IMG/VR virus record: IMGVR_UViG_3300034072_000852
Span: 1 to 40,190 of that record
Source: a virus
DNA length: 40,190 nt
Strand: one strand, 5' to 3'
The notes under the pieces: model-generated
What the model was told of the DNA's origin: nothing
Seen by the model: the letters and a program-made list of their open reading frames with translations, nothing else
Database searches by the model: none
In this document: one piece after another, positions 1 to 8,561 of the stretch
Layout of the letters: each line of letters begins with the position of its first letter
Position numbering within the stretch: the first letter of the stretch is position 1
Made by a program: the position numbers and the translations under genes

Positions 1-739
1 GTGCTCTGAATGCAGATACCCCCAAGACAATCGGATTCTTACTCTGTAGACCTTCTATGTCTTCGCGAGTGATGGTCTTATTGAGTTTATTGAATTCCTG
101 GTAAATGAATTCTTGCCGCCGCTCTGGTGCGATGTCGTTTATCCGAGAGACAGCATCGGACAAAAGCTGATTACTCGTATTGATTCGAGTAACCATAGCC
201 GCCCCTTCGAAATCATGACCCAGCTCATGCATGATCACGGCTGTAATCTCAGGAACCGTCAGCTTATAGAAATTGACTAGTTCCTTGAAATTGATGAAGA
301 CCGGGACAGGTTGTTCAGAGAACCACCCACCGAGCTTACCATTACGATAATCTACAGTCCCGATCTTGAAACCAGCTGGCTTATTGTAAAGCAACCCTGA
401 TCCCATTAGACTATGGTAATCTCCTTTGAGAGCCTCAGCTAATTCCTCAGATGCCAATATGCTATTGGGGTTATAGATATTAGGCATCGTCGCTGCCAGT
501 GCTTGGTCTGTGATCAGATACGCATTGATACCGGTTCGAGCTAAGACAACGCGATTGAATTTGTCCTTCAGTTCCTTGTTGCCTTCGATGTATTTTGAAG
601 AGGTACTCTTTTTGACCATCTCGACAAAACCACCGACTACTTCTTCCAACTGAGGACCAAACTCATCGTTGCGTTGATAGTCAATCGCTTCCAGTGTCTC
701 GACACTTTCGTTCACGCCAGCCATGTTAGCTAGTTTCAT
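1..739 (-). CDS. M48-like membrane metallopeptidase paralog, C-terminus cut by window edge
   Basis: Open reading frame from ATG at 739 (AGAGGG ribosome binding site just upstream) running without a stop to the window edge; 246 codons are visible. It carries TVPEITAVIMHELGHDFEG, a HExxH zinc-protease motif preceded by a hydrophobic stretch. Blocks such as NDEFGPQLEEVVG, LAATMPNIY and GGWFSEQPVPVFI match the next gene (755-2158) in the same order, so the two are tandem paralogs. The part holding the third zinc ligand and membrane segments in the paralog lies outside the window. A gluzincin protease is likely by motif; substrate unknown. It could act on virion or host membrane proteins, but this is a guess. 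Confidence 0.75.
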   Translation of the reverse strand, partial: MKLANMAGVNESVETLEAIDYQRNDEFGPQLEEVVGGFVEMVKKSTSSKYIEGNKELKDKFNRVVLARTGINAYLITDQALAATMPNIYNPNSILASEELAEALKGDYHSLMGSGLLYNKPAGFKIGTVDYRNGKLGGWFSEQPVPVFINFKELVNFYKLTVPEITAVIMHELGHDFEGAAMVTRINTSNQLLSDAVSRINDIAPERRQEFIYQEFNKLNKTITREDIEGLQSKNPIVLGVSAFRA

Positions 740-754
740 AATTCCCTCTGTTGG

Positions 755-2158
755 TTAAGAACGCAAAGACAGACGCTGAGCCGAAACAAAGATGTCATTG
801 GCAATCATGTCCTCAATTTCACGCTGCTGTTGAATACTCACTACTGCCTTCCTATCAGACGGAATGACCGCAGCTGCTAGGCGCTCCAGGGAAGAGCGGA
901 AGACTTTCTTGTCCTCAATAATGATATCGATCGCGGATATCTCATTGAGCAGACTGCTTTTGACGTCAGTCGAGAGTTCTGGATCCTTGATCAATTCAAC
1001 GATTTGATTACGGATACGCATATAACGATCACGGATGTTATCATAAGTCATGTCTTTGGTCGAAGGACGCTGAGTGTCAATCAGGATCTTTGTCAGGAAA
1101 CTGAACATTGTTCCGATCAGTAAACCAAAGATACGAGCCGCTGGCGCTGGAACCATCACCAATGCAAAGCAAGCCAAAGATGTAAAGCATGTAAAGAGTA
1201 AAGCACTCTTCATGCTTTCGTACATATCCACCGAAGCTTCATATTCCGAATAACGGCCTTCGAATTTCTCCAGAGCAGTGATCAACTGTAGCCCGTAACC
1301 AAAACGAGTGGTGAATTGATCTGACACAGCTTCGTATGTGGTTCGGTCGTATGTGCTGTTATTCATAAGTGTCTTAGTAGCACCCACAAAAGCGCGATAG
1401 GCACTGACATTCATAACCACTCGGTTGCCAGAACACAGTCCTTCCGCGATTTCCATAGTCGCTTCTGGATAGATCGACTTGATCTTACTATAGACGTATT
1501 TGACGTCTCCGTGGCCGGACCCAGAAATATTTCGCGCGATATCGCCCAAGACTTGATTGGTAGAGTTGATATTTGCGCAAAAGATAATACCCTTCATGAC
1601 ATGGCCTAGCTCATGCAGGATGATTGCAGTGACTTCTGGCACTGTTTGCTTATGTCTGCTGAACAAGGTATAGAAATCAATGAACACAGGGCATTCCTGT
1701 TGACTGAACCAGCCAGATACGCGGGCATTTTTGGTATCGACAGATCCCACAACAGTTTTGTTCTTGAGTTTAGTGATCAATTCCTGGCCACCGATCTCAG
1801 TCCATGTTTCATAGATGAATCGAATGTCATCACGGATAACAGGATTGTGAGGAACGTAGACGTTTGGGATGGTGGCTGCCAGGTATTGATTGGTGATGAT
1901 CTCCACTTTGATGTTCAGCCGGGAGTTGATCACAGCAGCCAGTTCCTCTCGTAACTCCTTAGCATCATCGACCACACGTTTCTTTACACCAGAGTCTACC
2001 AGAGCTTTGAACTTACCAACCACTTCTTCCAGACGGGGTCCGAATGTGTCATTGGTTTGAAAAGCGATCGATTCAGTAGTTACGGCCAGACGGTTGTCGG
2101 GGTTGGCTTGCTCAAATTGCTCCAAAGTAGCAACAAAGCTTTGATGGATTTTTCTCAT
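755..2158 (-). CDS. M48-like membrane zinc metallopeptidase (HELGH)
   Basis: 467 residues. HELGH sits at about residues 182-186 after a hydrophobic run (VTAII). About 90 residues later comes YEAVSDQFTTRFGYG (E276, D280), which resembles the E..AD motif giving the third zinc ligand in M48 (HtpX/Ste24-like) peptidases. Two closely spaced hydrophobic segments follow at about 319-360, so the enzyme is probably membrane-bound; the tail is charged. Start ATG at 2158 has AGGACG upstream. The paralog at 1-739 is 15 bases downstream in the same direction. The motifs are visible; the M48 assignment is inference because overall similarity looks low. Substrate unknown. Alternatives are a virion structural protein with a vestigial protease fold or a maturation protease. 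Confidence 0.72.
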   Translation of the reverse strand: MRKIHQSFVATLEQFEQANPDNRLAVTTESIAFQTNDTFGPRLEEVVGKFKALVDSGVKKRVVDDAKELREELAAVINSRLNIKVEIITNQYLAATIPNVYVPHNPVIRDDIRFIYETWTEIGGQELITKLKNKTVVGSVDTKNARVSGWFSQQECPVFIDFYTLFSRHKQTVPEVTAIILHELGHVMKGIIFCANINSTNQVLGDIARNISGSGHGDVKYVYSKIKSIYPEATMEIAEGLCSGNRVVMNVSAYRAFVGATKTLMNNSTYDRTTYEAVSDQFTTRFGYGLQLITALEKFEGRYSEYEASVDMYESMKSALLFTCFTSLACFALVMVPAPAARIFGLLIGTMFSFLTKILIDTQRPSTKDMTYDNIRDRYMRIRNQIVELIKDPELSTDVKSSLLNEISAIDIIIEDKKVFRSSLERLAAAVIPSDRKAVVSIQQQREIEDMIANDIFVSAQRLSLRS

Positions 2159-2303
2159 AAATATAACGTCCTGTTATGTAATTGTCACGCTGTCAACTCA
2201 TCTGTTGACCCCAAAGGCTGAGGGCAGTAAACATACTGCGTCACTGGATGACGAAGCCTGGAGAATTTGTAATAGCTAAATCAATTAAAAAGAGAAGTAA
2301 GTA

Positions 2304-4130
2304 ATGACCCAAGAACTGAAAGTAATTGATACACAATGGCGCTTTGGCATGCATTTGCCAGTTGGACCAGAAGGCCAAGATCTGCACTTTGTCAAAGAAG
2401 TTCAGGTCATGGAAGATAAGTCGGTGCGTCCCAATATGCGGATTATACCTGAGTTCGAGCGCCCTATTTGGGTAACTAAGCCTCAGTTCAGAACTCACAC
2501 TGACAAGAAGGAATACGAGAAGCTGACCAAACTGGATATGCACATGGTGACTCAGTCCAAGCTGAGAAACAAAGTAGCATTGTTGACTGGTCGCTCTCAT
2601 AGCCAGGCACAGTTGTCTGAGTTGCTGGCTTCTCCATTCGTTTACGCCGGTGACGTTCCATCCGTGACGTTACTCAATCGCGAACTGTATCGAAAGAAGC
2701 GTAACCCTGAAGTAGCAGACGTACCCTATAAAGTCGGAGCATTCGACACAGAAACTGACGTTCTGTACGGTACCGGTGAGATCATCATTGGTTCGATGAC
2801 TATTTGGCCTGAAGTGCATTTGGTTATTCGTTCTGACTGGCTCGGTTACGATAACTCTGACTTGGATGATCGCATTCGCCGAGTCATGAATGAAAAGCTC
2901 AAGCCTGTACTGGATAACTTCTTTGAGAAGATCAAAGTCAAGTACGCTGATCGTTATCCAGTTACCGAGATGAAGCTGTCTTACGAGATCGTGCCTGATG
3001 AGATCTCTATCGTTGAGAAGTCTTTCAAATGGTTCCATGAGCGCAAGCCTGACTGGATGGCCATTTGGAACATCGACTTCGATATTACCAAAATCATGGA
3101 AGCATGTGCCCGTGCAGATGTCGATCCTAAGCAGATTCTCTGTGACCCAGGGTTTCCTTATGAATATCGCATCTGTCGCTACAAGCGCGGTCAAACCTTC
3201 AAGGTAGCTGCTTCTGGTAAGGGTAAACCTGTATCTCCTCATGATCAATGGCACGTATTGTTCCTAACAGCTTCATTCTACGCTATTGACTCTATGAGTG
3301 CATATCGACTTATGCGCTTAGGTGAGCAAGAAGAGAGATCATACTCACTGGACGCCATCCTTGAAAAAGAATTTGGTCCTATCCTTCAAAAGTTAAAGCA
3401 TGCTCCAGCGGACATGTATGTGAAGGAAAAGTGGCACCAGGTGATGCAGCGCGACTACAAGTTCGAATACCTAGCGTATGCCGCTATGGATACGATCGCT
3501 ATGTGTCTGCTCGATGCTAAGACTCGTGACTTGTCTCACCGATTCCCAGCTATGGCTGATATCACTGACTTCAGTCAAGCCAACTCGCAGCCTAAGCGTC
3601 TGCGTGATGCTTTCTTTGAATTTGCTCTGGACGAACACCAGCACGTTATTGGTTCTGTGGGTTTCACTCGCGAAGCCAAGAAGCAAGAAGAAGAAAAGGT
3701 TGACTTGGGGGATGTGGATGAATACGGACCACCAGTTAGTGACGATGATCTGGATGACGAAGAAGCTCCGACTACGCTTGGACGCAAGGGCTGGGTGCTG
3801 ACATTGGCATCTCACTTCTCAGCCTTTGGTCTAAAGCTGATCAATGGCTGTAAAAACATCCTGACAGGTATCCGTGCATTCGTATATGACTCGGACGCTG
3901 TCTCCAGCTACCCATCCTGCACACAGGTGGCTAATGCTTCTAAGGTGACTACACGCAAAGAGCCATGCAGCATCGAAGGCAAGGAAGAGCGACTGTTCAG
4001 ACTACAGAACCTGAACCTGATTGCAGCACCTGAGACAAACGCTATCGAGTACACTACGAAGATGTTCGACGCTCCTACGCTGCTTGAGTGGTTGGATATG
4101 TACGATATCGCTGAACAAGAAACAAAATAA
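2304..4130 (+). CDS. Family B DNA polymerase, N-terminal half (exonuclease domain plus motif A)
   Basis: 608 residues. The 3'-5' proofreading exonuclease motifs are visible in order: Exo I AFDTETD (D148, E150), Exo II WNIDFD (D260), Exo III YAAMD (Y392, D396). An acidic linker (about 465-490) follows, then YDSDAVSSYPS at 528-538, a good match to polymerase motif A (DxxSLYPS; D531). Only about 70 residues remain, so motif B (KxxxNSxYG) and the catalytic DTDS motif C are absent. The gene is followed at once by a strong stem-loop and a convergent gene, so the missing half is not directly downstream. It is either one half of a split replicative polymerase or a protein kept for its exonuclease. 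Start ATG 2304 has AGAGAAG upstream. Family call is firm; the split is inference. Confidence 0.85.
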   Translation: MTQELKVIDTQWRFGMHLPVGPEGQDLHFVKEVQVMEDKSVRPNMRIIPEFERPIWVTKPQFRTHTDKKEYEKLTKLDMHMVTQSKLRNKVALLTGRSHSQAQLSELLASPFVYAGDVPSVTLLNRELYRKKRNPEVADVPYKVGAFDTETDVLYGTGEIIIGSMTIWPEVHLVIRSDWLGYDNSDLDDRIRRVMNEKLKPVLDNFFEKIKVKYADRYPVTEMKLSYEIVPDEISIVEKSFKWFHERKPDWMAIWNIDFDITKIMEACARADVDPKQILCDPGFPYEYRICRYKRGQTFKVAASGKGKPVSPHDQWHVLFLTASFYAIDSMSAYRLMRLGEQEERSYSLDAILEKEFGPILQKLKHAPADMYVKEKWHQVMQRDYKFEYLAYAAMDTIAMCLLDAKTRDLSHRFPAMADITDFSQANSQPKRLRDAFFEFALDEHQHVIGSVGFTREAKKQEEEKVDLGDVDEYGPPVSDDDLDDEEAPTTLGRKGWVLTLASHFSAFGLKLINGCKNILTGIRAFVYDSDAVSSYPSCTQVANASKVTTRKEPCSIEGKEERLFRLQNLNLIAAPETNAIEYTTKMFDAPTLLEWLDMYDIAEQETK

Positions 4131-4136
4131 ACACTT

Positions 4137-4172
4137 ACACTACACTGCCTCTTCATAGAGGCAGTGTAGTGT
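4137..4172. terminator. Bidirectional terminator between convergent genes
   Basis: Perfect 16 bp inverted repeat ACACTACACTGCCTCT with a 4-base loop, between the polymerase gene (ends 4130) and the minus-strand gene ending at 4181. T-rich sequence follows on the minus strand. Position and symmetry fit a terminator serving both strands. Confidence 0.85.
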
Positions 4173-4180
4173 ATAGTTGT

Positions 4181-4852
4181 TTAGACTATTCGGACTCTGC
4201 GAACAGCTCGGACATAAAACCCATCATCCGTCTTACCGAATAATTTATCCTGAAGTCCACTATTCATCACCGTATACCAAGCCTTTGTGACTGAGTTTTG
4301 TGTAGAGGACAAATAGTAAATCTTATCAAATGCCTCAGACCCACCTGACTGAAATAATGGATTTGTAGTCATCCCTGGGTCAGTGGTGGTGTACTTTGGA
4401 CTCGCTGGTATACTATAGACGTTGAGACCCATTGGTCCCTGAGGACCGCCCGACGATAGAATGGAATTGGCCGCGGTAGTAGGCTTGAATTGCCGATAAC
4501 ACATTTCCGATTCACTGATCGAAGGAAGATACCAATCTGTAAATCCCCCGATACTTAGCCCTCGACAGAATTTCGCAGCAGGGTGTAAATCAATACCAGC
4601 GGCCACCATGGCTTGTGTATTAGCCCATCCGTCAATCAATGAAGAAGTGTTAGCTGTCGCAGTGGCGGAGGTTTTCCAGTAAACCGGATTGGGACTTTGA
4701 CCCTTATCTCTGGGAGCTAAGACTAAGGCATAGATTCCCGTGCCAGTGTCCATTCTACCGACATAATAACCTCCTTCATAAGGCGTACCAGGTACTTCTG
4801 GGATAATAGGCCCTGGTGGAGGTTTGTTCAGTAAATTTTCCAACATACTCAT
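4181..4852 (-). CDS. DUF1566/Lcl C-terminal-type domain protein
   Basis: 223 residues. The middle has GFTDWYLPSISE (about residues 110-121) and the end has YVRAVRRV, the two hallmarks of the Lcl/DUF1566 fold found in bacterial surface proteins and in some phage tail or fibre proteins. The N-terminal 25 residues are Pro/Gly-rich (PPPGPIIPEVPG), like an attachment linker. The sequence is rich in Gly, Ser, Thr and Tyr, as in surface-exposed virion proteins. Start ATG 4852 with AAGAAAGG directly upstream; stem-loops flank it on both sides, so it may be transcribed alone. A receptor-binding or decoration role is inference; nothing else nearby is clearly a tail gene. Confidence 0.6.
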   Translation of the reverse strand: MSMLENLLNKPPPGPIIPEVPGTPYEGGYYVGRMDTGTGIYALVLAPRDKGQSPNPVYWKTSATATANTSSLIDGWANTQAMVAAGIDLHPAAKFCRGLSIGGFTDWYLPSISESEMCYRQFKPTTAANSILSSGGPQGPMGLNVYSIPASPKYTTTDPGMTTNPLFQSGGSEAFDKIYYLSSTQNSVTKAWYTVMNSGLQDKLFGKTDDGFYVRAVRRVRIV

Positions 4853-4881
4853 CCTTTCTTAAAAATAATTGACCATAAGAT

Positions 4882-4919
4882 CCAGGTGCTGCTCCCCTTT
4901 TAAGGGGAGCAGCACCTGG
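4882..4919 (-). terminator. Intergenic stem-loop / terminator
   Basis: Perfect 18 bp inverted repeat (CCAGGTGCTGCTCCCCTT) with a 2-base centre, just after the stop of the 4931-5416 gene and before the next minus-strand gene. Longest stem in the window. Confidence 0.8.
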
Positions 4920-4930
4920 GAGTAAGAGTG

Positions 4931-5416
4931 TCAGTTGTTTTTAGGTTTACCTGGTCGAGCCATGGCTGGATTAGCACCGGGTGACTTAGGTGTGCTTTGT
5001 AAGCCTTTGAGAAGCTCTTTCATAGCCGCATCACTGCCACTTTGTTCGGCTTCAATCGTAGCCTTGATGGTTTTCACCTTTTCCTTGATGTCCTCTAGTA
5101 ACGTACGTGGAATTTGCAAGTACTCCAGAAAACTAATCCCTAAGATCTCCTTGACACCGCTATGGTAGTATTCATCTACGATATTGGCAACGGGGTTTTT
5201 CTCAGGGGTGTTATTAGGGAGCGCAGCCATACCCGACAGCGGTCTAAAAACCGCTTGACTCTTAGGTCGATGGTCGAATATTTCAAACGTAGTTTCATAA
5301 TGCATCTTCAATACCCGATCCGCATGGAACCGGGTAGAGAAAGAGAAGTTATGAAGGATGTAATCGATGTAAGCACCCATATCCATATTTGCATATCGAT
5401 CTGGGTTGCTTGACAC
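4931..5416 (-). CDS. Unknown protein with charged C-terminal tail
   Basis: 161 residues from a GTG start at 5416, preceded by GGAAAAG; the first ATG lies ten codons further in, so the exact start is uncertain. Not recognised. The N-terminal two-thirds looks mixed alpha/beta; residues about 105-140 form a charged helix (LLEDIKEKVKTIKATIEAEQ) and the last 25 residues are Pro/Lys-rich and probably disordered. It ends in a strong stem-loop and follows the 5458-7002 gene by about 40 bases, so the two may share a transcript. Confidence 0.6.
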   Translation of the reverse strand: MSSNPDRYANMDMGAYIDYILHNFSFSTRFHADRVLKMHYETTFEIFDHRPKSQAVFRPLSGMAALPNNTPEKNPVANIVDEYYHSGVKEILGISFLEYLQIPRTLLEDIKEKVKTIKATIEAEQSGSDAAMKELLKGLQSTPKSPGANPAMARPGKPKNN

Positions 5417-5457
5417 CTTTACTTTTCCGAATAGAGGGTGGAAAGGGTGTTTCCCTT

Positions 5458-7002
5458 TTACGCTCTCGCCGAGATGACTCGTGTTTTGAACTCGGCGAGG
5501 AGTGAAAAAACCTGAATGATATCAATAGGCACGCAGTCGATCTTACCCAGGCCGATTTGAGTGGGGCTGCTGTGATCAGCGCCACAGTTAGGACACACCA
5601 CTGCCTGCAAAGCCAGCACAGAGACGCTAGTCTTATCGAGGAACTTAGCCATCTCTTCAAAGAACTGAACACGCAGATCATTGTCTCGGGTCCAGATACC
5701 CAGGATGTTAGCGATGTCTTCAGGTTTATCCACAGTGATCGAGTCAAACACGATCTTAGAGACCCAGTGCTGATACATACGCATCTCGGTAGCAGCCATG
5801 TGTTCTTGATACATGGATTCACGCTGAGACATAGGTACGTCATCAGTCACACTGGACAGAACGCTCGACTTGATACCTTCCACATACGCTTCGGTCATGA
5901 TGCGCTTTTGATGGGAGGTAGGCGAAGACAGTGTCAGTTCAGTGGTGCGGTTCTTACCGATAGTGATGACCTGGCCCAGATGCGCATCCAGTCGCTCTTG
6001 ATATTCCTTGACATTAGCCAAGGACATTTTGCCAGCGCCACGGTTACGCATATGCGAGCGGCAGAACTCGGGCAGCGCGGCGTTATCCACCCATTGCAGT
6101 TCCTGGGGATGAATTACCTCACTGATGACTGTGCGGCACTTCGAAGGATCAGCCAAGCAGCTGCGTTCGATATTGAACCCGCGAGGATAGTTAGCGCAGA
6201 TGAAGCCCCAGATAAAGTCCAGTTCGTCAGAAGCCTTCAAGTGCTGAGGGATATCATTGATAGCCATCTCACCTGGGTTGACCGAGGTAGCGTAGACGAA
6301 AGGCAAAATAGCATCGATGATCGTCGAGACAGTCAAGGAAGTTGCAGTCGAATGCAGCAGACCGTAAGTGTCACGACACAGACGTGTCACATCGGCACCG
6401 AGCAGGCGATTGATATTCAGCCAGACAGGCTCAGGTGCTGGCTTGAATGTCACCCAGAAACCAGAGTTCCACATACCTGCATGGAAAATGTCACCCATTT
6501 CCATGTGCGCATATGCCAGTGTCAGAGCTTGTTCACCGGTGACAATCTTGTTAACTGGTGCTTGATAGTGGGGCACTTGCGAACGCAGCAATTCGCCATT
6601 GACATGCACGCCTTGACGCCAATCACTGCCTTCACGGCTAAGAGAGCTTTGCAAAGCATTGTCTGCAGGATTGGTCCACAGAGAGTTCAGATAGGTAGCA
6701 CCCCAACGGCGGTCTTCAGCCGAAGACAGTTGACGCAGACTAGGGAAACCGCGAGACAATGCCTCGTGATATGCGGAGGATGCCGAAGGAAACATGCAAG
6801 TTTCATTCACATTCACTGTGCCAGGGGAAACAGTAGCGCGAGAAGGAGTGACGTTTTGACTCTTCTCATCTTCGAACTTCATACCGGGGAGTTCCGCGGC
6901 ATCGATTTTGGGTAGTTCCTTGGTTTCCTCAGGACGCTGAACCACAGCAGGTTGAGGTACTGCATCGGGAACAGACTGGGGTGTGATGTTTGGATCAGTC
7001 AT
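5458..7002 (-). CDS. Unknown large protein with Pro-rich N-terminus and a CxxC pair
   Basis: 514 residues from ATG 7002 (a TTG at 7023 would add seven). Not recognised. The first ~70 residues are rich in Pro, Val, Glu and Thr and look disordered. The rest looks globular and is rich in Trp and aromatic residues. Near the C-terminus (about residue 475) is VVCPNCGADHSS, half of a zinc-ribbon-like site; a second CxxC is not obvious, though single Cys residues exist earlier. Size and composition would suit a virion or baseplate protein, but nothing proves it. Upstream lies the 7071-7655 gene, separated by a stem-loop, with no space for a long promoter. Confidence 0.7.
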   Translation of the reverse strand: MTDPNITPQSVPDAVPQPAVVQRPEETKELPKIDAAELPGMKFEDEKSQNVTPSRATVSPGTVNVNETCMFPSASSAYHEALSRGFPSLRQLSSAEDRRWGATYLNSLWTNPADNALQSSLSREGSDWRQGVHVNGELLRSQVPHYQAPVNKIVTGEQALTLAYAHMEMGDIFHAGMWNSGFWVTFKPAPEPVWLNINRLLGADVTRLCRDTYGLLHSTATSLTVSTIIDAILPFVYATSVNPGEMAINDIPQHLKASDELDFIWGFICANYPRGFNIERSCLADPSKCRTVISEVIHPQELQWVDNAALPEFCRSHMRNRGAGKMSLANVKEYQERLDAHLGQVITIGKNRTTELTLSSPTSHQKRIMTEAYVEGIKSSVLSSVTDDVPMSQRESMYQEHMAATEMRMYQHWVSKIVFDSITVDKPEDIANILGIWTRDNDLRVQFFEEMAKFLDKTSVSVLALQAVVCPNCGADHSSPTQIGLGKIDCVPIDIIQVFSLLAEFKTRVISARA

Positions 7003-7030
7003 GGTGTTACAATTCGCTTTCAAGATAAAT

Positions 7031-7057
7031 CTATACCTGAGAATCTCCCAGGCATAG
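7031..7057 (-). terminator. Intergenic stem-loop
   Basis: 11 bp stem (CTATACCTGAG / CCCAGGCATAG, two G-U type pairs) with a 5-base loop between the stop of 7071-7655 and the start of the next minus-strand gene. Confidence 0.55.
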
Positions 7058-7070
7058 ATAGGTGAATGAT

Positions 7071-7655
7071 TTATTGCTCAGTTGCTTGAACAGGAGCTTC
7101 TTGAGCTACTTGCTCTTGTTCAGCAACCGCAGAGGGTTCTTCAGCCGAGGCCGCTCCTTCGGCACTAACCAGTTCAGGTTTTCCGTCAGCTTCAGCAACA
7201 TTGGCTTCTTCCGCGCGCTTGCGCAGAGTCTCCAGTGCAAAGTGATGATGCTCTTGCAGGTTGAAAAGAGTATCAGGTACCACGATCGCCATTTCCTCAC
7301 TCAGAGAAACGAACTCCAGACCCAAAGACAGGTAGTCAGTGTATTCAGCGGGATCTTGGATGACACCAAGGCGGCCATTGCGGCGAGAGGCCAGTGCGGA
7401 CCAGCGCTGAGCATAGATCTTCAGATCTCGCATCACGCCAGTATAGAAAGTTTGGAATTCACCATTGCTGGTTCCTGCCATATCTACCACGATACGGATC
7501 TGTTCAGCCAGATTAGTTGAACCCGCGATCTGATCGCGTACCTTGGCTTCTACGCCATTGGCCAGTTCACTCCAGGAGGCGTTGTTGGATTGCTTGCGAA
7601 ACAGTGCATTGTCGACGCCCAGTTGCGCTTGGATTTGAGTTGCTGCGTTTGTCAT
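7071..7655 (-). CDS. Unknown protein with acidic Ala/Glu-rich tail
   Basis: 194 residues, ATG 7655 with AGAAAG upstream. Not recognised. The first ~150 residues look mostly helical (for example the stretch LFNLQEHHHFALETLRKRAEE). The last ~45 residues are low-complexity Ala/Glu/Gln/Val, acidic and probably disordered. Similar Ala/Glu/Pro-rich segments occur in the 11934-12875 protein. Cytoplasmic; no membrane segment or signal peptide. Confidence 0.65.
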   Translation of the reverse strand: MTNAATQIQAQLGVDNALFRKQSNNASWSELANGVEAKVRDQIAGSTNLAEQIRIVVDMAGTSNGEFQTFYTGVMRDLKIYAQRWSALASRRNGRLGVIQDPAEYTDYLSLGLEFVSLSEEMAIVVPDTLFNLQEHHHFALETLRKRAEEANVAEADGKPELVSAEGAASAEEPSAVAEQEQVAQEAPVQATEQ

Positions 7656-7712
7656 GATTTCTTTCTAGATGTAAAAAGTTGTTGTAATAGTCCAGGCTAT
7701 TAATATGCTATT

Positions 7713-8375
7713 TTATTTTTTCACAAAAACAGCACGCCAGTTGATCGATTTGACGAATTGATCGAGTTCTTTGGGTTTGACCGACAGCGCAATGAACTGT
7801 TGGTTATGGATTTCCAGCTTTCGACGGGCGATCTTGCTCATTAGGAAATGAACAGCCTTGACCATTTCCCGAAGTTCACGATTGAGGTATCGAGGTTCGT
7901 AGTTACTTAACGAATCAGTGGTGGTAGGAGCAGTGGAGAACAGATCCTTCTTTGCGTCCTCCATGTCTTTCCGGTCTTCCTCGATCTTCTTGACTTCGTC
8001 GTTGTATTTAGGGGACAGCCAAATATCCTTATCGCCCTTGGTATCCAGTACTACAGGAATCGAGGGCGTTTCATCGAGCTTCTTGTAAAGCTGGATGATG
8101 AAATTAGACAGTCGAATCTCTCGATCGATATCGTCGATAAAATCACTGATGACATCCAACTGAATTGGTAGATTCAGATCACCCTTGGCCGTCACGAAAG
8201 ACATGATGTCTTCCTTGAACATGGGATATAGGCGAGACGTCTCGCGAACGCGCTTGCGCATCTCTTCATTGCGCTGGAGTTCGCCATAGTAGATCGAAGT
8301 AGGAGACTCATGCTTCTTGTTTTGAAGTATGTCCTTGTAGAAAGATGGAAGTTCGTCGACAATTGTTTTAGTCAT
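7713..8375 (-). CDS. Unknown charged helical protein
   Basis: 220 residues from ATG 8375 (CAGAG upstream). A longer reading to 8612 is open but would run through the intergenic promoter region and into the divergent gene, so I reject it. Not recognised. It is strongly charged, with a Lys/Glu/Asp-rich stretch around residues 115-150 (EVKKIEEDRKDMEDAKKDLF) that may be a coiled coil. It is divergent from the 8562-10741 unit, with 186 bases of AT-rich spacer between them. Confidence 0.65.
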   Translation of the reverse strand: MTKTIVDELPSFYKDILQNKKHESPTSIYYGELQRNEEMRKRVRETSRLYPMFKEDIMSFVTAKGDLNLPIQLDVISDFIDDIDREIRLSNFIIQLYKKLDETPSIPVVLDTKGDKDIWLSPKYNDEVKKIEEDRKDMEDAKKDLFSTAPTTTDSLSNYEPRYLNRELREMVKAVHFLMSKIARRKLEIHNQQFIALSVKPKELDQFVKSINWRAVFVKK

Positions 8376-8561
8376 GATTAAACTCTGTGTTGGTTGGGCG
8401 AAAGAGTCTCTTAAACATCGAGAGGTCTCTACTCTATTTATACAGTACGTATTATTAATACAAAATACAAGCATTGGCGCCAAATCTAATGAACATATAG
8501 GCACTTGCCTTAAATTGTATGTATTGATTAAATAAACTTTCTCTTCACTAGGAGTGGCGCT
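8376..8561. promoter_or_regulatory. Divergent promoter region
   Basis: 186-base AT-rich spacer between the minus-strand start at 8375 and the plus-strand start at 8562. It contains TATTTATACAG and TATTATTAATAC stretches and, towards the plus-strand gene, TTGTATGTATTG. A TATG core is what I recall for phiKZ non-virion polymerase promoters, but TATG is short and common, so the exact promoters are not resolved. AGGAG lies seven bases before ATG 8562. Confidence 0.45.

Noticed and set aside
2190-2240. Short inverted repeats GTCAAC/GTTGAC and GCAGT/ACTGC in the divergent spacer
   Set aside because: Stems of five or six pairs are expected by chance; no neighbouring support.
5557-6915. Long plus-strand open frame of 452 codons
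   Set aside because: It lies opposite the 5458-7002 gene, has an unlikely His/Arg/Cys-rich composition and no proper gene context; it is an antisense shadow.
7656-7712. Possible terminator AATAG/CTATT
   Set aside because: Five-base stem only; not reported as a feature.
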